A stretch of 64,000 bases of DNA from assembly GCF_030272615.1 (NCBI RefSeq), contig NC_081406.1:191709891-191773890 (forward strand), written 5' to 3'. Source of the stretch: Cryptomeria japonica (taxonomy: Eukaryota; Streptophyta; Pinopsida; Cupressales; Cupressaceae). The position numbers and the translations under genes were made by a program. Numbering within the stretch: position 1 is the stretch's first letter; every line of letters begins with the position of its first letter. Below the pieces are notes generated by a model that saw only the letters and a list, made by a program, of their open reading frames with translations, made no database searches and had not been told where the DNA came from. This document shows positions 46,325 to 57,243 of this stretch, piece by piece.

Positions 46325-47831
46325 TGTAGACGTCTAAAAATGGTCAACGCTTGTGGAGTCATACTTTAACATTTGCGCATTGCCTTATTTTAGGGTTCTT
46401 GTGTCGCATTAACATTTCTTCTATGTTGCGCACTTGGTCTTTATCATTTGCGAGCATTGAGTCCTTCTTCCGCATTCCTCATTTTTCTTGCTTTCGAATT
46501 AGGTCTTGTCGATAGCAATCTTCAATCATGATTTTGGTCGATCTTATCCTGTCGCACCATGGTGCGTGCTCATTTATCATCATTTTGGACATCATCAATC
46601 CTAATCGATGATAGAATTAGGGTTTTGTCCTCTTGTCAATCTTTCAATCATCTTTAGCTTGTTAGTAATCATTTGCGATTATCAACTTGTCAGCCTTATC
46701 ATTTTGCGATCGATTCATCATCAATCCTTGTCCTTGTCAGCCTTGTCATTTTGTGATCGATTCATCATCGATCCTTGTCCTTGTCAATCTCATCATTTTG
46801 CAATCAATTCATCATCGATCCTTGTCCTTGTCAGCCTTGTCATTTTGTGATCGATTCATCATCGATCCTTGTCCTTGTCAATCTCGTCATTTTGTGATCG
46901 ATTCATCATCGATCCTTGTCCTTGTCAATCTTGTCATTTTGTGATCGATTCGTCATCGATCCTTGTCCTTTTCAATCATGCTAATTTGGATCGATTAGTC
47001 ATCGTTCCTTGTCAATTGGTGCCTATCAATTTGATCTCCTTGTCAATCTTGGTCAATTTGTCATTGATTTTTGTCAACCAATCTCAATCAGTTATCAACA
47101 TTGGTCCTTTGCCAATCAGAATCATGATCGAACCTACATTAATTTCTTATTGTCTTGACCTAATTTCTTGTCCTCTTATTTCTAGGGTTTTATGATTTGT
47201 TCATTTAATCCTTTTCTTCTTCTTTGTGGGTTAAGTAAATCTATTTATTTAGTCCTATGTCTCTTTCATGAATTAATTAATGGATGAAAACCTATTAATT
47301 AAATCACATAATTTCTATTTCTCCTATTTTCTTTAATTTTTCTAATACTTTCCTTAATTTCATGGGAATGGCATTTCAATCTTGTCATAATTTGTCATAC
47401 ACCTTGCATAGAAATTGTCATACATTTGTCATAATTTTGCCATTCTTGATTTGAATTTCCTTTCGAATATCTTCATGCTAATCTTGTCCTCTCTCCAATT
47501 TGTCTATAAATTGGATGATTTTCTTCAATGAAGGAATCAATCGATCAATCACATTTTCGAGTAACCTTATACTACGAATTTCATCAACAACTTGCTTTCC
47601 ACTTGCATTTTGCACTTGTAGGTGAGATCCACATCAAATTTGAAGGTGAAAGAAGAACAATGGAGCCACATGAAGGAAATATCTACATCGGTTTGCTTCG
47701 ATTTCATTTGATTTGAATATCTTATCTTTATGTCTTCATTGATTGGATTAGGATTGCTTTCATAGCAGCTTTAGGTTTTGTGGTTGTCCTAATTGCTGTT
47801 GTTTTGATGATTTTCAATTTCTTGATCTACA
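46325..47831 (+). repeat. 3' LTR of E4
   Basis: Begins TGTAGACGTC, ends TTGATCTACA. Contains six complete 47-bp units at about 46688-46972. Close copy of the 5' LTR. Confidence 0.9.
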
Positions 47832-48900
47832 CCCCCTACCCAACATTGACATAATAGTGGACCTAATAATAGGACATGCCATGCTTTCACTCATGGATGG
47901 TTTTTCTGGGTACAACCAGATAAAGATCGCACCAGAAGATCAACATAAGATGGTCTTCACATGTCCATGAGGAAAATACTACTGGAATGTAATGCCTTTC
48001 AATCTAAAAAATGCAGGAGCGACCTATCAATGAGCAATGACCACCATCTTCCATGACATGATGCATACTATAATGGAAGATTATGTCGATGACTTGCTGG
48101 CAAAATCACTAACAAGAGAAGGTCATCTAAAAATATTAGATAAAATCTTTGATAGACTGGAACAATATCATGTTCAACTCAACCCAAAGAAATGTGTCTT
48201 TGGAGTAGCCTCAAGGAAGCTTCTAGGATACATTATCTCAAGCAAAGGCATTGAGGTCGATCTTGCAAAAGTCAAAGCATTCATGGACATGCCACCTCCA
48301 TGGAACATTAGTCAGCTAAGGACATTACAAGGGTGACTACAATCCATCCAAAGATTCATTGCACAACTGGCAGATAAGTGTCACCCATTTACACACTTAT
48401 TACACAAGAACATCCACTTTCAATGGGATACCAGATGCCAGCAAGCATTCCAGATGCTTAAAGACTATCTCACGAATAAACCATTGCTAATCCCACCAGA
48501 TCCGAGCAGACCTCTATTGCTCTATATTTCAGCAACAAATACAACATTGGGTGTACTACTGGCACTACATAATGTAGAAGGGAAAGAGTGTGCTATATAC
48601 TACATTTCTCGCACACTGGTCGACTATGAACTCAATTACACACCTATTGAGAAAGCTTGCCTAGTAGTAATCTTGATAGCCACTAAACTGAGGCACTACC
48701 TATTAACACATAAAGTACAACTCATTGCCAAGATCGATCCACTAAAATACTTACTCAACAAAGCAACATTGACTGGCTGCTTGGCCAAATGGGTGATGAT
48801 TCTCAGTGAATTTGACATCGAATATGTGGATCGTAAGGCTATCAAGGGTCAAGTTATTGCAGATCAGTTTGCCGATGCACCACTCATAGACGATCATCCT
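47832..48900 (+). pseudogene. pol: E3 reverse transcriptase C-terminal part and native RNase H
   Basis: Resumes after E4 with P-N-I-D-I-I-V-D and F-S-G-Y-N-Q-I. The catalytic Y-V-D-D is at 48081-48092. F-G-V-A-S-R-K-L-L-G and V-D-L-A-K-V-K-A complete the RT. Stops at 48334 (W to stop in L-Q-G-W-L-Q) and upstream of 48037 disable it. From 48454 the RNase H that belongs to RT follows: L-L-Y-I-S-A-T-N-T-T-L-G, I-Y-Y-I-S-R-T-L, Y-T-P-I-E-K-A-C-L. The place of the first catalytic Asp reads Asn, as if the domain had become structural. Confidence 0.88.
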
Positions 48901-48944
48901 CTCATTTCCAATTTTCCAGATGAAGAAATATTCATGATCACAAC

Positions 48945-49412
48945 AACACAAACATGGAAACTATACTTTGATGGTTCATACACTAGGCATGGCTCGGGGG
49001 TAGGCATTTTGTTTATCACACCTCAAGGTGACAACATCCTTAAGTCTTACAGGTTCACATTTCCATGCATGAACAACATAGCTGAGTATGAGGCCTTGAT
49101 CACAGGACTCCGACTAGCTATCCAATGGAAGTTAAAAGAGCTACAAATATATGGCGACTCCCAATTGGTCATCCGACAAGTAACAAATGAATATCAAACC
49201 AAGGATGACAAACTCATGCCATACAAGCAAATGGTGGACAAGTTAAAAGCATCATTTACTACTATCACCTTTGAGCAGATACTCAGAGATCAGAAACGAG
49301 CTGCTAACATTATGGCTATGATTGCATCTCTCCTAGATCTTCCTCAGAATTCAACATGCTATGAGTTCTTGGTAGAACAACTTTGGCTTCCCGCTTACGA
49401 TATCCTGAATCT
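48945..49412 (+). CDS. E3 second RNase H (archaeal type)
   Basis: Continues the same open frame (48454-49419). Motifs: L-Y-F-D-G-S-Y-T, I-A-E-Y-E-A-L-I-T-G-L, I-Y-G-D-S-Q-L-V-I-R-Q-V, and A-A-N-I-M-A-M-I-A-S. The first three supply D, E and D. In the fourth the usual Asp reads Asn. Presence of a second RNase H between the native one and integrase is a hallmark of the Tat lineage (established). It would remove the RNA strand or primers during reverse transcription. This stretch is free of stops, unlike its neighbours, but it belongs to a dead polyprotein. Confidence 0.8.
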
Positions 49413-50705
49413 GAGATGATATGTCACCTTGTCGGTTCTGAATCCCAATGGTATGGTGAGTTCTACACCTACCTCAGCGATCACACACTTCCTCCTAACC
49501 AATCGAATAACCAACGAAAAACCTTCATTCACCAAACCGCTCAATATACCATTATTGCTGAAACCCTATAACGACGCAGTCTTGATGGTACTCTCCTTCA
49601 ATGTTTGGAACAAGATGAGATAACAAAGGCCTTGGAAGAGGTACATGAAGGAATTTGTGGAACTCACGCAAGCAACCCTTCACTAGCTAAGAAAATCATA
49701 CGCGTTGGATACTATTGGCCGTCCATGGAAAAAGACTCCTATTATTTTTTTAGAAAATGCAAGAAATGCCAAATTCATGGAGACCTGATAAATGCACCAA
49801 CACAGGAATTGCAACCAATCACAACACCATGGCCTTTTTGTCAATGGGGACTTGACCTTGTGGGTAAAATCCATCCATATTCATCCAACAGCCATAAATT
49901 CATTATTACCGCTACCGAATACTTCACAAAGTGGATCGAAGTTGTTCCACTTACCCAAATCACCGACAAGCAGATCGCCTCATTCATCCTTAATTAAATG
50001 ATCTATCGGTATGGTGTACCCATGTCCATCATCACAGATAATGTGCTTCCATTAAAATATTAGGATGTCCGTGAGCTCTGTGAGAAGTTTCACATCCAAC
50101 ACCGCTTTTCCACTCCCTATTACCCACAAGGCAATGGTCAGGCCGAAGCATTGAACAAGAACATATTGATAATCCTCAAGAAGACAATCAATGAGGATGG
50201 TAGTGATTGGCATGTTCAATTGAATCCAGCACTATGGGCGTATCAAACTAGCATTCGAACCCCTACAAGCGCAACTCCCTACTCACTGGTCTATGGAGCA
50301 GAAGCCATCCTTCCTATTGAGGTTGAGATACCATCTCTACGAGTTTCCTTGCATAATCTCATAGATGACGAAGCATATAGAGTATCATGTCTTCAGGACT
50401 TAGAACTACTTGATGAGAAATGATAAGCTGCATATAATTACCTCAAAGCCTATCGACAATGCATGAGCAGAAGCTATAATCATCGAGTTAAACCTCGCAC
50501 ATTTGAGGTAGGTGATCTTGTTCTTCGAGAGAATCCTCATAACCAACCAAATAGAGAACATCAGGGAAAGTTTGAATCAAATTGGCTAGGTCCATATGTT
50601 ATCACTGTTGTATTTGGGTTTGGGGCATATCAACTAGCTACTTCAGAAGGAGAACCACCAGCAGATCCAATCAACATCATGCACCTCAAATGGTTTTATA
50701 CATAA
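49383..50705 (+). pseudogene. int: E3 integrase
   Basis: A frameshift near 49383-49419 precedes it. The zinc-binding region has H-E-G-I-C-G-T-H and C-K-K-C-Q-I-H-G-D. The catalytic core has W-G-L-D-L-V-G, I-I-T-D-N-V and G-Q-A-E-A-L-N, giving the D, D and E residues. The C-terminal part reads W-L-G-P-Y-V-I-T, G-A-Y-Q-L and H-L-K-W-F-Y; there is no chromodomain. In-frame stops near 49995, 50061 and 50421 make it inactive. It would insert the cDNA into the genome. Confidence 0.9.
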
Positions 50706-50824
50706 GTTATACAAAGCATCAGGCTCCCATACATATCAGAAAAAACACCAAAAAACATTCAGATAAATGTCCTAAAGAAAATACAAAAAAATCAAAATAG
50801 TAGAGAAAAATCATGCATCCAAAC

Positions 50825-50902
50825 AGTGAACATCCACTCCGGTGGCACCTTGGGTAAGGGCAATGGTGAAAACCTGGCAAATAGGTGCCACTCATAAAGG
50901 CT
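50825..50902 (+). promoter_or_regulatory. GTGAAAACCTGGCAAA motif shared by E3 and E4
   Basis: CATCCACTCCGGTGGCACCTT is followed by GGTGAAAACCTGGCAAATAGG (each read in parts: CATCCACT, GGCACCTTGGG, GTGAAAACCTGGCAAA). E4 has CATCCACTGGTGAAAACC, GGCGCCTTGGG and a second GTGAAAACC copy (TGATGAAAACCTAGCAAACAGG-like) at 44205-44275. It lies just after the coding region in both elements. Confidence 0.6.
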
Positions 50903-51109
50903 ATGGATCCATTGGCTTTTCAAATTGTTGCGATCACATTCATTTCATCCACTCATCCATCAGTCAAACCATGGCTTGTTAATGATCTGCAATCAAGGAT
51001 AGTACTTCATGCGTCTTGCATCCCGCTTTTTCATAGTCATGTCTAAACTGGGGGCAATGCCCTTAACCTATTGATGGAAGTGGATTATGCTTTACTCATG
51101 ATTCATTTA

Positions 51110-51330
51110 TTTCTTCATTCAAACTGTCTCACAAAATATCAAAAACATTCAAAACAAATCATAAAATATCAAAAACATTCAAAACAATCACAAAAAACCA
51201 AAAACATTCGAAAATTGTCTCACAAAATATCAAACACATTCAAAACAATCACAAAATACCAAAAACATTAAAAAACACTCACAAAATTCAACAAACATAA
51301 GAAAACATCAAAAATCAATCAAAAACATGG
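51110..51330 (+). repeat. AAACATTCAAAACAATCAC tandem repeats
   Basis: About seven imperfect units of around 25-30 bp containing ATCAAAAACATTCAAAAC and CACAAAAT. The position in the 3' UTR parallels the repeats at 45005-45180 in E4. Confidence 0.75.
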
Positions 51331-53289
51331 CAGCACTTTGTACATACGCATCCAAGAAGATGCCAAACAAACACTGTGAAATACTCAAACGATGACCACA
51401 TATCATATCAACCAAACAATAAACATCAACACACCAATTGTCTTAACAAAGGATGCATCCTTCCTTACCTTAACAAAGACAAGATAACATTTTTCTTTGA
51501 CAAGAAAATTCTGTTTAAGCTATCAAGTACTTGGTCGGTTTGTAGGTTATTTATTCATTTATACCAGGTTCCTATGCTACTCTAGGATATTCACAAGTGA
51601 TTAGGGTGGCCAGGATGGTTCCTAAGCATTGTTTATGTATCTTCTACCAATTTATTCCAATGAAGTTCTAGGGCATGTACTAATGGTGTCTACATGGGAA
51701 GTTCACTAAGCTACATGATCTTATGCAAAATACAGTCATGGATCACTAGGGCTTGCTGACTACAACATATACCTCGACCATATGAGTATGAACCATTATG
51801 AAGGGTCCATATTCTTTATTCTTTATTTATGCTATTTGTTTGCAGGTACAATGCTCTATCCTTGGTTCCTACTGCCTCATCCAAGATTGATACTATCATG
51901 CTCAATGATGAAAATAAAGCACTATGGATCGTCATTCCATCTCATCTGTTTATATTGCATTCCTTTGCATATCACCCATCTATTTAATCATTTATTATTC
52001 ATATGCATGGTTTTGTATGCAAGTGTGAACAAAATTAATATGGGAAGTTATTTGAAAAACAACTTGGTCTTGGATACCATCATGACAGAGTTCTCTGATA
52101 CATCATCAGTGCATCATGCAAAGTCTAAACAACCTTGTGTTCATGTATCATGAGCACATCATCATTTCATTACATTTAGTTGCATTTAAATGCATATAGT
52201 TCATTATCATGTACTTGCATATAGGTTTTGTTAACCTCATTCTTCCATATTCATTCAAGTGCGTTTAATATCATTTAGTTGCATTTACATACCTAAAGTT
52301 CATTATCATTCCATCGTTGCACAATCACAACATTTAGATTCATTTATATTTTCTCATCATTGCATTTATTACCTTTATTAGCCATTACTATGCATTCATT
52401 TAGTATTATTCACAACTCACCATTTATTATCATTTAAACTTATTTACCATACATTTGTTTAGATTTCCATAGTTGCAACATCTATTTATCTATCCATTAG
52501 TTAAGTACATTCATTTATTCATCTAGTATATTCTTATATTCATTCATTAAATTTCACAAAATTCATTTAGGATTCATTAGAACACATTCATTATCCTTTT
52601 TAATAGCATTAAGGTGCAGTTATTCATTACCCATGAGTTGCATTATCATTACATTATCATTTCACTTAGCTATATTTTATCAACATTTAGATCATCACAA
52701 ACAAAACCATTTGTATCAACATTGGTTTATACATTTTACATATGTATTCATTTAGAAATTATCATAAAAACATTTGTTCATCCATATTGCATTCATTTTA
52801 AACATCTAAATGCATTTGCATAAATCATTCATACAAGGCATAAATCATCATTGCATATCATTATTTCATTATCTCATCAACATAAAAACACAAGTACTAT
52901 CTATATCATCATTAGTATCATTTCATTATGCATACATCATCAACATCATGACATTACATACAATAAAGCATTTCACCAACACTTCATGCATATATATAAA
53001 CCTGCATCCACATGTTAGCATCACATTCATAAAACATGCATACAAACATCATGTAGGAATAAATCATCATGAAACATGCATATAGGAATCATCTCATAAA
53101 CACATACATCTAGCAAGTACAAATATCCATCTAAGCATACATCAAAGATCATCATCCTGCATAAAATCCGTACATATCATCAACATGCATATCATCACAA
53201 AAATATGGGATCTCCTCATATATCATATCATCACAAAAACATACATGTATCAGAGTACAATGAAGTCCAAAATGACAATATGATAACAT
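51331..53289 (+). other. AT-rich part of the E3 3' region
   Basis: Low-complexity sequence with many ATCATT, CATTTA and GCATTTA words (especially 52150-53200). No conserved open frame on either strand. Confidence 0.5.
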
Positions 53290-53489
53290 ACATCAATGCT
53301 CTCTCAGATGTCACTCTAACTAGATGTTGCACCACCATCACCACCTACACCACCATCACCACCTACTCCCCCACTCCCCCCCCGCACCACTTGACCTATC
53401 TCATCGTGGAGGACCCATCACACCACCACTGCTCTACATCCTCTAAGACTACTCTGATCTTGCCCGCCGCATCTATGAATAGCTCAGTG

Positions 53490-55240
53490 CTCACTGACTA
53501 GATTGCACCACCTGCTCATATAAACCCCACCAATAATCTATCTCACCCTGTGCTTGCCGAATCTCTCTCATCACCTCCCTAGTAGGACCTTGTGCTCCTA
53601 CTCCAACCCGGACTCTCTCCCGCAGCTCTGCCAATCTCTCCATGACCTGATGTCTCTCCCGCAACACTATAGTCAACTATGACTCTCGTGCAAACAACTG
53701 CACATCTCTAGCTGCCACCTCCACCTCCTTATCCTCTAGCCGCATCTGCAAAACTAATATCATATGGTCCCACAAATCTCCTCATGTAGCTCCCTCCCCA
53801 TATCCATAGGTTCCTCTCTGGTGGCTCCCTCCCCTATATCCATAGGTTCCCATCCCTCCCCTGCATCCCTGCTACCTAATCTCATGCCTCCCTGCATCAA
53901 AGGTCCCTGTGATAACTGCAAAGGTTGCCCACCTCTCCCTCTCCACTGTAACCATCCACCACCCCCACCTCCTCCACCGAATCCACCACCTCCCCCAAAT
54001 CCTCCTCCTCCATCACCTCCACCTCCATCCCCTCTCCCTGATCCACCTATGCGACCTCCTCTCCTCCTTCATCTTTGTCTCCTCTCCTCCTCAAAGGATA
54101 GAATAGGCTCTGCTGGATCTAATATATCTGAGGAATTGGATGTGCCACAATGTACTGAGTGTACTCATTTGACACCCCTGCATCTACTATCCCTAGCCTC
54201 ATTTGTCATGGTCTTTCCTATAGCGTGCAGAACTCTGCCAAAGCCTCATCATAAGGTAAAACTGGTCCCCACTGGAACCTCTCTCGGACCACTCGTGCAT
54301 ACTCTCCCGATCCACTAGGCAATCCCTGCCTCCGCCCAAACTATCTCAACACTCTCCCCGGTACCTGTCTCTCCACATTGCATGATGTCCTACCAATGAG
54401 GTATCGTGTCATAAAAATATAAGGAAAGGCCTCTGCATCATCCTCCCAGGGCTCACACTCAATATACAGCCTCCAGATCACTATATCCAAATCGTCGAGC
54501 GCCTACTACCACCACTCTAACTTCCCCAGGTGGGGCTGACTCATCACACCACCATACATATATACATAGGGTTGGTCTACTGCCCTAAATCTCAGACTCA
54601 CTGGTCAAGTCACAGGAAGGTGCTCCCACGCCCAAATATGGAGAAGAGTGATCCCCACTCCCAATGAGCTCACCTCTCGGTATACTACCTCATGTAGCTC
54701 TTGATATAAGTGTGATAATATGCACGGTCCCAATGCAAATCGGGTCCCCTCTGTCATCATCTGATCGATCACCTGCCCCCAACCAACGACCAATCCATGC
54801 GATCATTAATCTGGGCATAACAGTCCGCCAACAATACCTGATAACACAGCTGATAGTAGCTCATACAAAGTAGCTATATCCTCCCATGCTATCAAACCAT
54901 CATCAATAAACACATCCTCATCAAAAAATCTCTGTACTTCTGCCATCCCCCAAGCTTGATCATACGTCACCAGCGCTCCTCAAATGGGAATGTGTAGGAT
55001 GCACCATACATCCTCCAATGTAACCATCATCTCCCCCTGCGCTAAGTGAAACGTGCATGTCTCACTATGTCGTCGCTCTGCCAATGCTATGATCAAACCG
55101 TGATTCGTCTAAATCACGGGCATATGCATAACATCATACAAGCCTGTCGCTGCAATGCAATCCACCTCGACCTCTATCAATCGATTGCTCAACACCTGTG
55201 TGGCGGGATGCCTCTCACGCATTTGTAAGACAAGAAGATC
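53490..55240 (-). pseudogene. Antisense Plant Mobile Domain (PMD) gene in the E3 3' region
   Basis: On the minus strand, from about 55240: T-G-L-Y-D-V-M-H, then a stop, N-H-G-L-I-I-A-L-A-E-R-R, E-T-C-T-F-H-L-A-Q-G-E-M, V-T-L-E-D-V-W-C-I-L, F-A-L-G-P-C-I-L-S-H-L-Y, and L-L-H-I-W-A-W-E-H-L-P-V. These are the conserved blocks of PMD (aminotransferase-like) proteins. A glycine-rich segment follows (about 54085-53830), then a charged, probably coiled-coil C-terminus (53740-53491, R-E-R-H-Q-V-M-E-R-L-A-E-L-R-E-R) ending at a stop. About ten stops and at least one frameshift are present. Antisense extra ORFs between pol and the 3' LTR, some with transposon-type domains, are known in Tat elements. 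The start codon is not resolved. Confidence 0.75.
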
Positions 55241-55514
55241 CTTCTACACATGTGCATCAACCATCAACATCAGTTGTTTTGTTTCAAACTTTCTTAAGTT
55301 TAAACCTAGACTATCAACAGATACTTTGATCAAGTATCTTCAGGTCTCAACAGGTAACCAATCATGGCACACCTAGACTCCAATAGACATTTATCTTAAT
55401 GACCTAAGTCTCATCAGGGTTGTTATGGTTCAAAACAACTCTCAACTCACATCTTCATCCATCCACCATTGGCATCAGGAGATTGTTTTTTCAACACACT
55501 GGGGCATCTACCTT

Positions 55515-55830
55515 CCTATGCAAAGGCGCTACTCTACACATAGTAGTGCTAATATTTTGACAACTGCGCTAAATCCACTATCCAATAGCGCTAAACCAAC
55601 AATAGCGCTCAAACAACTATACAATAGTGCCACATAAAAATAAACGCGCTACAAGTCATGCTCACTAGCACTAAAAACACAACAGTGCTAAATCGACTAT
55701 GCAGTAGCGCTAGACTTGACAAAAGTGCTAAAACCACTATGCAATAGCGCTATAGCGGCACAATAGCGCTAATTAAATTGACAACAACACCAAAACACAG
55801 TTTTAGCACTATTGTTCTGACTCAACTTGG
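55515..55830 (+). repeat. 3' AGCGCT array of E3
   Basis: Words CCAATAGCGCTAA, ACAATAGCGCTCA, GCAGTAGCGCTAG, GCAATAGCGCTAT and ACAATAGCGCTAA, with decayed forms (ACAGTGCTAA, GCACTAAAA), recur every 15-35 bases. The orientation is opposite to the arrays at 28990-29110 and 32240-32440. Confidence 0.75.
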
Positions 55831-56263
55831 ACAAGCTAAAAAACCTATCAAAAATGCATAAAAATAAAAAATTCAAATTCACATACTGGTGGTCCATAGT
55901 CATCTGGCCGTTGGAATCAACGAAATCTCTCTAGCTAATGATTTGCTATAGGTACTTGCATCCTGACTGCTGATAGCTCTTTCAAAAGGTCACTATTAGA
56001 GCACTAAAAATCAATATGGAGACAAATGCAAATGAGTCTGTTTTCACCCCTTTCCCCTCATATATACCATTCATCGTAACCCTAATTTTACCTCATTCAC
56101 CACCGTGGTCCCCATGAACTTCTAGAGCCTCCCATTTAGCCATTTTATCTCCGATCTCTTCTATTTTTCACCAATATTGCTAAATTCTTTTCTTCTACCA
56201 CCCCGCCAATTTTCATTCTTTTTCGAGAGATCGCCCGATTTTTTGAAATTTTCAGCCCATCTC

Positions 56264-56376
56264 TCGAGGGGGCATACCACCCATTAAATTAACATTTTAT
56301 GGGGCATATTTCTTCACACCTATTTTTCTTTCTTTGAAACGACGCGATAAATCACACCGTCTCAAAGAGGGGCAAA
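56264..56376 (+). promoter_or_regulatory. Polypurine tracts of E3
   Basis: AAAGAGGGGCAAA (56364-56376) directly precedes the 3' LTR. A second purine word, CGAGGGGGCAT (about 56267), lies 100 bases upstream. E4 has the same pair (AAGGGGGCAT near 46228 and AAAGAGGGGCAAAA at 46311). Confidence 0.7.
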
Positions 56377-57243
56377 TGTAGTCACATAAATCTGTCCATT
56401 TTAATTAAATGAATATTTGCTATTTATTTGATTAAAAATCCACTAGCCATCAGTTAATTAAATTAATATTTAATTAATTCATCTTCAAACATTCTCCTAT
56501 TAATTAAATAAATTATTCAATTTATTTTAATTAATTCATTAAATCAAATTCACAATCAGCTAAATGAATAAATCCTATTTATTTTATTTTAATCCCCTTT
56601 CCTCTTTTAAATAAATTAAATAAAACATTTATTTAAATCATTAAATTCCCCCACTTGCATTCTCCTAAAAATGCAACTTACACCTATTTGTTGAAATAAA
56701 TGAATTTTATTTTAATAAAAATCCTATTTTCCCTCACCCACCAAACCCACTTGCAATCCTAATCCCCTTCTAGATCCTTCTAAACCCCTTTCTAATTACC
56801 CTAATCCATCTCCTAATTATTGTCACATTCCTAAGCAACTTGAAGTCACTTCTTAAAGACTCCAAAGTCCTTGAAAAGCATTTAATGCTTTATGTGTCCA
56901 ACAAGCTAACCTCTAAAGTCTTCCAAACCACTAATGGCTCTTACATGACCATTAATGGCTCTTACATAACCATTTATGGTTAAATCCACTTGCACCCATG
57001 GTTAGGGACTTTGGCCCCTAACTTAACCTTCATATAACCCATGTGTCTCTTCAAGCATTTATTGCTTTGACCATGGTTATCCTCACTAACTCTTGCACAA
57101 GAGTTTATTTATTAGATAAAGACATTATTTATTGGATAATGGCTTTATTCTTTCAAACTCAACCTTAGCTTCACCTCCCAAGTTAACCCTCAGGTCATGT
57201 CAAGCATTTAATGCATATTCCCTCTCCTCTCAACCCATCTCAT
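56377..57243 (+). repeat. 3' LTR of E3, truncated
   Basis: Starts TGTAGTCACATAA and matches 27439-28310 nearly base for base. It stops after AACCCATCTCAT, where the 359-bp tandem repeats begin. The R/U5 part is missing. Confidence 0.88.

Larger units (their letters stand above)
39226..47831 (+). mobile_element. Non-autonomous LTR element E4 nested in E3 RT
   Basis: LTRs at 39226-about 40701 and 46325-47831 share TGTAGA/TCTACA ends, 1.5 kb each. The flanking target reads TCCCC on the left and CCCCC on the right, a 5-bp duplication with one change. The removed sequence restores the RT reading D-F-P-L-P-N-I-D across the site. The 5.6-kb interior encodes one long non-pol frame (41059-43971). The 3' UTR and polypurine region resemble those of E3. 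Confidence 0.85.
27439..57243 (+). mobile_element. Giant Tat/Ogre-type Ty3/gypsy retrotransposon E3
   Basis: The 5' LTR (27439-28920) and the truncated 3' LTR (56377-57243) are close copies in the same orientation. Between them lie PBS, gag, protease, a proline-rich linker with a G-patch-like segment, RT, RNase H, a second RNase H, integrase, a long 3' region with an antisense gene, and a polypurine tract. Two RNase H domains and the absence of a chromodomain fit the Tat lineage (established knowledge). E5 and E4 are nested inside. Without them the element is about 18 kb. Many stops show that this copy is inactive. Confidence 0.85.

Noticed and set aside
53764-54318. 184-codon plus-strand frame rich in Pro/Ser/Leu
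   Set aside because: It is the complement of the Gly-rich and PMD region of the antisense gene, which has recognisable conserved blocks.
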